Shown here: one piece after another, positions 9,583 to 19,600 of the stretch
Position numbering within the stretch: the first letter of the stretch is position 1
How the letters are laid out: each line of letters opens with the position of its first letter
Assembly (NCBI RefSeq): GCF_000001735.4
Contig: NC_003076.8
Location: 13,457,835-13,521,834, forward strand
Reading direction: 5' to 3'
DNA length: 64,000 nt
DNA from: Arabidopsis thaliana
Lineage: Eukaryota > Streptophyta > Magnoliopsida > Brassicales > Brassicaceae
Notes under the pieces: model-generated
Seen by the model: the letters and a program-made list of their open reading frames with translations, nothing else
Databases searched by the model: none
What the model was told of the DNA's origin: nothing
Position numbers and translations under genes: made by a program

Positions 9583-12263
9583 TTAAAACTGTATACGCCA
9601 TATCAACTTTAATACACTTACTTTGTTTGCTTCTTCAATCGACCACAGCCCTAGTCCACCTTCATTCTTTGGTGTGCAGACCTCAGTCCATGCCACTTTT
9701 ACCTTTCGAGGGTTCATAGATGGTCCTGACCACAAAAAGCTTGAACACAGTTTATCAATTTCTTGAATGCATGCTTTGGGCAGCCGGAAAGCAGCTATCC
9801 AAAAATTTGTAAGACTGAAGATCACCGAGCGTATTAATTGGAGTCTCCCCGCAAATGAGAGTGCTTTAACTGTCCAAGAACTAATCTGTGATTTGATTTT
9901 TTCGATGAGAGGTAGATAATATGACGATGTCATCCTCCTTGTTAGTAGCGGAAGTCCCAAATATCTAACCGGTAATGTTCCATGTTCAAAAGGAAATTGT
10001 TGGAGTATCTCTTCCCTTTGAATTTCCGGAATACCAGCCATATATAATGTAGACTTCTCTAGACTAATCTTTAATCCCGAATGTATAGCAAAATCATCGA
10101 AGACCGCAAGTGTACCTTGGATAGATTTCTTGTTTCCTTCAACAAACACCATCAAATCATCTGCAAAACATAGATGTGTTAGCTTCAATAGCTTACATTT
10201 CGGGTGGAAGCCTATCTGCTTGTCAGTTGCTGCCTTGTCGATCTTGCGGGATAGAACATTCATACATATGACAAACAGATATGGACTTAAAGAGCAGCCT
10301 TGTCTTAATCCTCTTTCACTTCCAAAATATCCCGCTAGTTCTCCATTAACTTGAACTGAGAAAGAAGCCGTTGTTACACAGGTTTGGATCCACTTAATGT
10401 ATTGTTCAGGAATGTCTAGAGCTCGCAGCGTGTTAAGAAGAAACCCCCATTGAACTGAGTCAAAAGCCTTTGAGATATCTATTTTCATTGCGCACCGAGG
10501 GGAGATCGATTCTTTGTGGTAGTCTTTGATTACTTCTGTGGCAAGGAGTAAATTTTCCATTAGCAATCTATCCTTGATGAATGCTGATTGATTTGGTGTA
10601 ATGAATTTTGGCAAAATGATCTTGAGCCTATTTGCCAGAATCTTCGATATAACCTTGTAAAGAACATTGCAGCAGGAGATTGGTCTGTAATCCTTCATAT
10701 AAATGGCTTTTTTTTCTTCGGTATCAAGGCTAAGATAGTTAAGTTAACTCCTTTCGGTAAAAATCCTGTCTTAAAGAAAGACTGGATAGCTACCACGAAA
10801 TCACGTCCAACGATTGACCAAGTTTCTTTGAAGAACTCACAAGTAAACCCATTCGGGCCTGGAGATTTGTTGGTAGGCATTGTGAAAAGCACTTTTTTAT
10901 CTCATCTTCCGATACCTCATGCGTAAGCATTATCGTATCCTCCTTAGCACATTTGAATTCCAGTAGCTCTGCCAACTCCTCTCTTGACCATTCAACATAA
11001 TCCGGAGGTTTGACAGTGAGGAAATCCTTAAAATACCTCTCCGCTTCAGCCTTGATCTGTTCTTGGTTTGATGCAGTAGCTCCATTTTCACACTGAATCT
11101 CCTTAATATTGTTTCTAACCTCCCTGCTTTTTGCTGCATTATAGAACATTTTATTGTTCTGGTCCCCTGCTGCCATCCAGTGAAGCTTTGCTTTCTGTCG
11201 AAGATATTTTTCTTCGATTTCAGACATCCTCTGCCATCTCGCATATGCCACTGCCTCTGCATGCACAGATTGAGTTGTTGGAGCCATCATTGTTGCAGTT
11301 TGTAATTCGCAGAGCTTCTTGTACGCCTCTTTTGTTTTTATCGATATGTCTCCAAGTAGTTTTTTCCCCATATGCCTAAGCTGAGGCTTCATACTCTTTA
11401 ACTTCTTTGATAACATAAACATTGCTGCTGTTGAGTGGTGTAGCTGAGGCGTCTGTGCCCATATCTCCTCGATCGTTTCTTTATAATCTGCCATGCTAGT
11501 TAAAGCATTCGTGAATTTGAATGGCCTCTTGACTTTTTTCTCTTGTTCCTTTATATAGAACCTGCATTTTAGATGATCCGAACAGCCCCCTGGTTCGAAT
11601 ACAGAGTATGATTGGTCATATTGTTGTAGCCATTGCCTACTCACCAACACTCTATCAAGTTTTTTGTAGATTACTCCATCCTGCCTCTTATTACTCCACA
11701 TGAATCTTGGACCTTGGTAGCTCAGGTCTGTTAATTCACAGGAATGAACCAAATTTTGAAAATCTCTCATACCCGGCGAGATGGAGGGAGCTGATTCATA
11801 CAAAGAATGATCTTCTCCATCCAACACTTCATTAAAATCCCCACAGATTAGCCATGCTTTACCTTGAAACAGAGGTGAATCATGATGATATTTAATGTCT
11901 TCCCAAAGTATTCTTCTATCTGCAACAAAGTTTGATGCATAAATAAAAGATACAAAGAATTCTTCTCTTCTCCCTTCAATGTAGATTGAACAAGTAATCA
12001 TCTGTGAGGTCTTATATAAAGGCGTTACCCTAACATTATTTTTCCACACCAACCATAATCTTCCAAGTCGATGTTCCTCATAATTTGATAGAAAAGACCA
12101 CTCGTTGAAAACCGACTGTAAAATTCTATGTGCTCTTCTTTCCTTGACTTTTGTTTCAATTAAGCAGCCAAAATCAAACTTTCCTACACGCATCCATTCT
12201 CTGAGAACATCATGCTTACTTTTTTTTATTAAAACCCCTGATGTTCCAAAAGAATCCCGACAT
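9583..12263 (-). pseudogene. LINE ORF2: endonuclease and reverse transcriptase, frameshifted and 3'-truncated
   Basis: The frame starts at the ATG overlapping the ORF1 stop and opens MSGFFWNIRGFN, typical of L1 endonucleases. A one-base change in an A run near 12225 shifts it. The endonuclease shows GDFNE and SDH motifs (about 12190-11550). The reverse transcriptase (10700-9583) shows the core FADD motif and the region around GLRQGCSLSP. Further shifts lie near 10885 and 10700. The reading ends with a stop at 9583, so the expected zf-RVT and RNase H parts are absent. Confidence 0.9.
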
Positions 12264-13758
12264 TAGAATTTTTTTGGTCTACTTTTCTTCAAAATAATAG
12301 GATTGTTAGTCCTATTACTTTGCGTTGCATTTGTAGATAAGAACTTGTGTTCCTCCTTCGAAGCTCGTGGAAGTGATTGTCGAATCATTACCTCCTCAAC
12401 TTCTCTTTGTACACTGTTTTTAATTTCTGCAACTTCTTTTGGAGTAGTGTCTTGTGTGTCTAATCCCTGCTCTTCTTTTCCCTCAGGTTGCGATTCATGA
12501 AGTTTTTCATCACCAGAAATAGTTATCTCCCCTTCTTCCTCTCCTTCTTCTTTGTCACTAAGACATGAGAAAGTATTAGTTAGAAGTGATACTTCACCAA
12601 ACCGTAATTCCTTTTTGTTGACTGGGCTTCTTCCTACTTTTGTTGGTGTGCTCCACTCATTATTGCTTCCTTTCACCACTTCCAACTCATTTCCATTGTT
12701 CTCTGTGTCCTTAGATTCTAACACTTGTTGTTTCTTTCCTTCCTCTGCTACATTTTTCTTTTCTCCTGATTTTTCCTCTGTAACCTCTTTTTCTGCTGAT
12801 TTTGTTTCTATATTCTTCTTCTTCCCTATCAAGCAGTCTGATGTTTGGTGACCCCACTTGTTACAATCCGTACATCTCGGAGGTAGCCAAGGATAAACGA
12901 ACTCCACAATTGTGTCCCCACATGTTTCTGATTTAAACGAAAACAACTTTGGTAGTTTGTTTGTTAAATCCACTTCCACTAACACTTTTGCCTCTTCAAA
13001 TGACTTGCATGCTTCTGTATCTGGATGGAGTTTCTGTGGCACTCCCAATGGACTTGTTATAGCCTTTAAAACTTTCCAAGAGAAATACTTTGGTGGTACG
13101 TTTTTCACTATCACCCAAAGGGGTATAGTTTTCACCTCTTCTTGTTCCATGTCAGCAATGGGAGTCCATTTTGACAGCACCACCGGAACACCACGCAAAT
13201 TCCACATACCTCTTCTGAGAACACGTGATCGCATACGGTCATCCTTGATACGAAATCTTACTGTTGTATTGTTCATGACAATAACGTCAATCTTCACAGT
13301 TTTGTCTCCTAATGTCCATATTTGTTCACTAACGCATGTATTCCTCCAACGAACGGAGCTTTTGCTAGAAACTTTCCAACTAGGAAATCTTCCCAGAGGG
13401 GTTTTGCATCCGCAAACACACTGTTTGGTATTCTCGTCGTTGGCATCCCATCAATTTCCTCTACTACCAACTCTACTTTTGTTTCAACTTCGTTTTTCAC
13501 CACTGCTACCCAGGAATCTTGTGTTGTAGTTGTGTTAGTGATTACAACATTTTTATTCACATCTTGAGTTATTCCTGCAATTTTCTCCTCCCCTACATTC
13601 TGTTTCTCATCTCCTTCAAGCCTCCCTGCAATCTGTTTCTCATCTTCAGATCTGATCAAACCACCCGTCTTATCATCATCCACAGTTAACACAGTCCCTT
13701 CTGATATTCCCGGACTCAAATCCCCAACTTCCAGCGGCGGAGATACCTCCGGCGGCAT
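12263..13758 (-). pseudogene. LINE ORF1 (DUF4283, CCHC zinc knuckle), frameshifted
   Basis: This RNA-binding ORF1 reads in two frames, 13758-13309 and 13297-12263, which join by a 1-nt shift near 13310 inside the conserved DUF4283 region. A zinc knuckle reads CTDCNKWGHQTSDC (C-x2-C-x4-H-x4-C). The C-terminal third is acidic and low in complexity. Its stop codon overlaps the ORF2 start as TAATG at 12261-12265. Confidence 0.85.
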
Positions 13759-13916
13759 GGAACTTGCTGAAGAAGCTTTGAAACCCTAGATCGCCCTTTT
13801 TTCGCCTCAGAGCAAAACGCAGCGTTTTCTATAATAAATTAGTGTTTTATTAGGAATTTTAAACATACCTGATATAACAAAAAAAAAAAATATTAAAAAG
13901 CGAAAAAAAATAACGA

Positions 13917-14623
13917 TTACATTTTAAGATTGATTATGATAATAATGTTTTCATACATGTTCAACAAATCAGCTTTCAATTCTTCATGTTTAATCCGATC
14001 ACGAACTCGGGCTCTAATGGCCATCATATTACCGAGATTTGGAGGCATATCTATAGCATAGGTGAAATCTACTTGTGAAGAGATGGCTGATTCTGGATGT
14101 ACGAATTCAGATACATCAAACTGAGTGTACCCATCTCGTTCGTCTTCTACTATCATATTGTGAAGTATTATATATGCTCGCATAATATTTCTAATTTTCA
14201 CCTTATCATGAAAAAGAGCTGGATGTTTGACAATGGCAAACCGAGCTTGCAAAACTCCAAAAGCACGCTCAACATCTTTACGACAAGCTTCTTGAGTTAT
14301 AGCAAATAAAGAAGCTTTATCACCTTGTGGAATTGAAATTGATTGGATAAATGTAAACCATTTAGGATAAATTCCATCTGTGAGGTAGTAAGCCAAATTA
14401 TAGTCTTCTCGTTGACTACGTATTTCACTTTCGGAGCTCGACCTTGTAATATATCATCAAAAACTGGTGAGCGATCAAGAATATTGATATAGTTTAAGGT
14501 ACCTGGAGGTCCAAAAAACGCGTGCCATATCCAGAGATCTTGGGAAGCAACGACCTCTAAAACGATTGTTGGTTTTCCTGATCCACGTGTATATTGTCCT
14601 TTCCAAACAGTGAGAGAGAACAA
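13917..14623 (-). pseudogene. HARBI1/ALP1-like transposase (PIF/Harbinger DDE), frameshifted
   Basis: Two frames (14623-14297 and 14396-13917) together match the C-terminal part of a Harbinger DDE transposase. Recognisable parts are GSGKPTIVLE, FFGPPGTLN, the LDRSPVF segment bearing a catalytic Asp, and RKDVERAFGVLQARF bearing the Glu. The frame breaks near 14400, around NEKTIIW/MAYYLTDG. The N-terminal half is missing. The LINE inserted a short distance downstream of its stop. Confidence 0.85.
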
Positions 14624-15577
14624 AAATCAAATCAAGCCGCCATTGTTGAAGAAGAAGAAGTTTCTTAGATAAGTGAATCTCAAATTTATGTCAAAACAAA
14701 TATTTAAATTGCAAAATAAATCACAATCTTAAAGAAATCAAGACCTCGTACTCCCCAATTAGTCTAGAGAGAAGAGAAAGCTATCGTGTAGAGTGGATTT
14801 GGAGATTAATTGCAGATTTGGAATTGAAGATATTCTGAGAAAAGTTTTTTTCTTCGATAAAGTGAGAAAAAAATAAAAAAAAGAGAAAAGAGATGGGATA
14901 ATGAGAGAGAAGAGATGGGAAAAGGAGAGAGAAGAGATGGCCGATGAAAAAAATGTAATTAAAAGGTAAATAAGTAAAATAATTTATCTAAAGTGTCTTC
15001 TCCATTTAAAGTGCCTAATTAGGAACTAACTTTCAAAAAAGTGTCTAATCACGTAATATTCTCTTCTAATTATTATGAGGAGAAGAAAAACAAAAGTTTT
15101 TAATTATTATTTATTTTAAAGTTTTATTATTTGTTTGAAAGCCTCATATTTGAGACTTTAGAAAATTGAACGTAAAAAATAAAAAAGTGGGCAGTTAGAC
15201 TTTAAAAATTTTAAGAAAAAACTAAAGTCTTAAAATTGTGATTAGTAAATATTTGACTTTTAAGACTTCCAAAAAATTAAAGTCCTTAAACTTTCTTAGT
15301 CCAATCAAATTAAGCAACTTTTAACTTTAATCAAGGTTGTAAATGTTAGAGTTTGGGCTTTTCTTTTCATCACTTGTATAGCCCATTGGGCTCAATATTA
15401 ATAAAAATGTTGGATGACAAAAAAAAAAAAATAGTATAGATTAACAAAATAGCGACTGACTTATTAAACCAAAAAAATACTGCATACAAGAAAAATAGTA
15501 TAATTTTAAATTTATTAGATAGTTTTAGGACATGTTATTCTTAAAAACCTTATGAGTTTTCATCATTGGTTTAAGTA

Positions 15578-15782
15578 TTTATCTAATTATTATAAATAAT
15601 ATCTCGAAATTAAAATTATTTGAAAATTTAAATAGTTTTGCTAAACATATATATAGTATGATTTTATGGTTCATATATATTTATCTAATTATTATAAATA
15701 ATATCTCGAATATTTAAAATTATCTGAAAATTTACATAGTTTTGCTAAACATATAGATAGTATGATTTTATGGTTCATATAT
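15578..15782. repeat. 102-bp tandem duplication in AT-rich flank
   Basis: A segment starting TTTATCTAATTATTATAAATA occurs at 15578 and again at 15680, with a few changes. The matching flank of the intact EGY1 (around 26055) has only one copy, so the duplication happened after the segmental duplication. TATATATTTTAAATAT repeats follow to about 15910. Confidence 0.75.
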
Positions 15783-15910
15783 TAATTTATTTTTAGATAT
15801 ATATATTTAGTATATTTTAAAACATATATATTTTAAATATATTTTAATATATATTAAAACATATATATTTTAAATATATTTATATATACTTTAAAACATA
15901 TATATTTTAA

Positions 15911-16519
15911 AAATATTTTTAATTAGTTTACTCTAAAACTATTTTATTGGTCCGCCATTATATAATAAAATTATAAGATTATGGAGACAAGACAAGATCA
16001 GATAGTCGAGCTCTAAGATTACAATTTACAAGACTGATTTGCAATTAGCTCAAACACTAAAAGAATACGACAAAGGTTCTTAAAGGAAGTCTAAAAGACC
16101 AAAATTAAACTTTCTAATTCGATATGCAGTAAAATGTACCAATATCAAACTCTTTGCATGTGTTGGAAAGTTCTCTTATACTAGTCCTACCGGCCAATTC
16201 GGTCAATGATCTCGAAACATTGACTAAATCACTTGAAAGATATTTTCCGATATGTTCAAAAAAGAATTCAATAGAAAATATAGTTTGACTAAATTGAAAT
16301 ATGCCATTTTAAAAAGTAATTAGTATATGCTATTTTGGAGTCAACAAGAAGTGTAACAATTGAAGAATGAATTGAAGTAATTACATATGAATACTTTTCT
16401 ATTAGCTTACAGTGTACCTACATGGCTCATTATATCTGGCAATCTAAATATTGCCAAAACAAAAAATTTGTTTCGGATTGGCCCTAACTACAACATCTGC
16501 TCAAAGAAGGAAGATAACA
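15911..16519. other. Downstream flank of the EGY1-derived PTM tail; no gene
   Basis: This AT-rich sequence matches 26200-26771 downstream of EGY1. It contains no coding frame that I can support. Confidence 0.6.
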
Positions 16520-16673
16520 TCAAAATGTGGTTACAAGCCCTATGCCTACTTCTGCGAGTTCGTCCCATACAGGCAGGAGTGTCAAAACCACTAGGATTAG
16601 TGCAATCCCTACAAGGGCCTTCCTCCAAGTTCCAACCTCGGTCACGTCGTTTAGACACAGTTTTTCAGGTGTT
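16520..16673 (-). pseudogene. Remnant of EGY1 last exon downstream of PTM
   Basis: This is the counterpart of EGY1 exon 10 (26772-26930), ending at a TGA at 16520-16522 after ...IGLVTTF. Its acceptor has changed from CAG to CAT. The next usable AG, at 16674-16675, is 2 nt further in and gives an immediate stop (AAC ACC TGA). The last transmembrane segment of EGY1 is therefore not added to PTM. One Glu codon is also missing relative to EGY1. Confidence 0.7.
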
Positions 16674-19600
16674 CTATGTCCAAAACATACTGCTTAGAAA
16701 CATCTTTTAAAGCTGACTCGTATTTTTGAAGTAGCAGAGTTTAGAAATTTTGTGTACCCGGCAGATTAGTACGTAGAGTCCCCAAGGAAGTGCCAAAGGG
16801 CCACCGAGCTGAAAAGTAGGAAAATGCCAGAGCAATAAACTAGCAGGTTCGAGAAGTATAAATCAACACTACAACATTAACAGTTGAACATACCACTCTG
16901 AGTCCAAGCATTACATAGGTTGACAAACCAAATGTAACCAGTGCATTTTTCCCAAATGCGCCCTGCACAAGATCCATGCCCATATGTCTCAGACGTGATT
17001 GATAATATCAACAATTTGATCTCTTATATGAATATCTCAGACCCTTTTCAGTTCATACTTCATCTAAAGTACACTACTTTTCAAGATTATATAATAGTAT
17101 ACACTTGAATCAACTGCAACACTTTCCATCCCTGATACGAGTCAGGAATGCACCATTAAGTTTCTAGTTTTCAAATAGAGTATGCACCATTCCTTATATA
17201 CGAGCAAGTACCTGTACAGCTCTTCCTCCATCCAAACATCCCACTGGAAGCATATTAAATGCTGTTGTTGTTAAACCACACCTAACAATCAAATTTCAAT
17301 GTAAGAGAAAACTGTCAAAATTGCTGATGAATAATATAAGCATGAGCCAAGGCATAAGACGCTACCATCCGGCAATTACAAGCGGGTGGATTGAAACTGT
17401 CGCAGCATGCAAAGCTCTGCAATCAATAGGAAAACGGAAATGGAGATTGGAGTTAGGTTTTTTCGTTTAGGGTGAACAGTCGCTAGCTGTGGAGAGCTTA
17501 CGCATATCCCAGAGTTGCTCTGCTGATGAGTCCAAGAAGTAATGAACCTTGAAATAACATGCTGGGAACCTGGACCAGGTCGTTAGCTGCATCTGGTTCT
17601 GTAGATAGGAACAGACCAACAGCAAACATGGAAACTGAGAGTGCAGCTCCAGCAAATGGACCAGCTAGCGAAATGTCAACTTTTGTACTCCGGTCAGGAA
17701 GAATCGACTTGAACTGCACAAATCAACTAAAAGGATTACTAAAGGCTAACACTACTATATCAGGCTTATCAGCCAATATTATTGTCTTCGAAAAACTTCA
17801 AAATGTTCATCAGAGAAAAAAGTAGATTGATGCATTTAATAGAGAAATAGATGGATGCATTTTCGAGCATAGTACCGTTTCCTAGTTTCCTCAAAAAAGT
17901 TTGAAAGATGACTGCTTCTAGATATTAATTACATAAGAGTTCAACAGGAGATAAGTCCCCTAAACTTGAAAGACTTGCAATAGAAATGCTAAGGAATACC
18001 ACCTGTGTGATTGCACCAAAGCTTCCTAGTGTAATGCTTCCTAGTGCCCTAATTCCTGCAAATAAACAAGTCATAGATATAACTCTCTAAACGAAGCACT
18101 GAGAGCAAAATAAGAAAATCAGATATCACCAATACATGAAAGTTAATCATTCCACCAAGTAAGCATCCCTGCTTGGTATGAATTTGAAAGCAAACATGTA
18201 TCCACTCTATAAACGAAGATAAATAAAATAGACGAAGACAAACCTAAAAAAAAACTAGAAATTACAGCTCATTTGCCATTATAAGCCAAACAAAGGAGGA
18301 TACAATTTTCCCTCAAATTCATTGTCAAAGAATGTGGAAGTTAAAATTTGGGAAGGGGCTTGAAATCAAAGGGTCCAGCTACTGCCACTCACGGCATTGA
18401 CCACAGCTCCAGCTACTTCCGGGTAAGGCTGACCATGGAGAACAGTGAGAATGTATAAGCAATCCACAAACCGTGCACAAAAGATCAGGCGCTGGATCCA
18501 TTTGCAAACATCTCTGACATGGACCCATATCATCTTCACACTCTTCTTTTTCTGTTGGTTCGAACTGAGGGTTTCCTGAAACAACCATATCACCATTTTC
18601 CTGGTACTGACCACCACCACTATCATCGGCTGTCAGTAGCTCGGTCAACGAGAAATAAGTTTGCGGTTCAAATTCCATGTCCTCGTAGTCGAAAAGTAGC
18701 TCACCAGACAAATCCCATTCTGTTAGAACAGGTAAAGCTTGCTCCTCTGCCTCGGGTTTCACAATAGGATGCAGTTCAGGATAGGCTGCATCAGAATCTT
18801 CTCGTTTCACTTGCCTTCTAACTGGTAGCTTTTGGGGTCCAGGCGCAAAAGCAGTGGTGCTCCATTCAAGATCGAAACTACTGGGTGTGATTTGTTTGAC
18901 TTTGGAAACTGATACCAGGAGAGGATCATCTTCTGGAATAAATACATCGTCAGGAGGATATAAAGGAGTGGCAGGTAACGGAGTAGAAGGTTTCGAGTCT
19001 TTTTGTTCAGACATTCTTTCAGAATCAGAATCCAACCCAGAATTTCCTTGCCTCTGTTTCTGGTTCGTGAAGACTATTCTTTTGATCTGCTTCTGTTCCT
19101 TGAGTTTGGGATCCATGTAAGGGCAATCAGGGGATCGTATACGTCGACATTTGCAACATTTGAACCCAACAACTTCAGGAATTTGTGAATCTTTGAGCTT
19201 AACAGCTTCAGTGTGGAACCACTCTGCATTTGAGATTCAGATATTAGATAATATAACATTTAAGACGCCTTCAAGAAATTACACTTGGAAACAGTTGTCG
19301 TTGAGTGAATAATTCCTTACTTTCGCATTTTGTACAGTGAATATACGTTAACCCAGGATTATACGGCAGTAGGCAGATCCCACAAACCGGTTCCAGGCTC
19401 GGTTTATCTGATCTACCGGCCAAGAGAATGTTTTGATTCCGGAAATCAACACCTGTGTCCTCTACGTTCTTTTTCCTCCATATGACTCCACAGGACAGTG
19501 TCTTCTGTTTACTCTTAGATACACTAGAATCAGGAGTGACTTGTTTAACTCCCGAAGTGTTCTCCCGTGGCTTCTGGGATGATAATTGTTGACTAGGAGG

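Larger units (their letters stand above)
9470..13846 (-). mobile_element. L1-type LINE (non-LTR retrotransposon), inactive
   Basis: The element is flanked by a 9-bp target-site duplication, TTATTAGGA, at 9461-9469 and 13847-13855. On the minus strand it ends in an A tail (the T run beginning at 9470). It carries ORF1 (nucleic-acid-binding) and ORF2 (endonuclease and reverse transcriptase). ORF2 stops soon after the reverse transcriptase, so the usual C-terminal zinc-binding and RNase H parts are missing, presumably by internal deletion. Frameshifts in both ORFs make it dead. It sits inside the Harbinger insertion. Confidence 0.9.
9276..15285 (-). mobile_element. Harbinger-type insertion, split by a LINE
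   Basis: The second copy of the duplicated block (about 25760-25790) lacks this ~6-kb stretch and shows the empty site. The insertion is flanked by TTA at 9273-9275 and TTA at 15286-15288, the 3-bp target typical of PIF/Harbinger elements. The left end begins GAGCAACCACAG, but I find no matching inverted repeat on the right, so that end may be eroded. A broken HARBI1-like transposase lies at 13917-14623 and a LINE occupies 9470-13846. The remaining sequence, 14650-15285, is AT-rich with purine tracts and no gene. Confidence 0.65.
15289..18055 (-). repeat. Truncated duplicate of the 3' half of EGY1 plus its downstream flank
   Basis: This stretch matches 25772-28345 in the same orientation and order: the AT-rich downstream flank, then EGY1 exons 10 to 4 with their introns. 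The copy ends inside the counterpart of EGY1 exon 4. Exons are much better preserved than introns. It supplies the membrane part of PTM. Confidence 0.92.

Noticed and set aside
17559..17825. 88-codon plus-strand frame
   Set aside because: Antisense shadow of the EGY1-derived exon of PTM.
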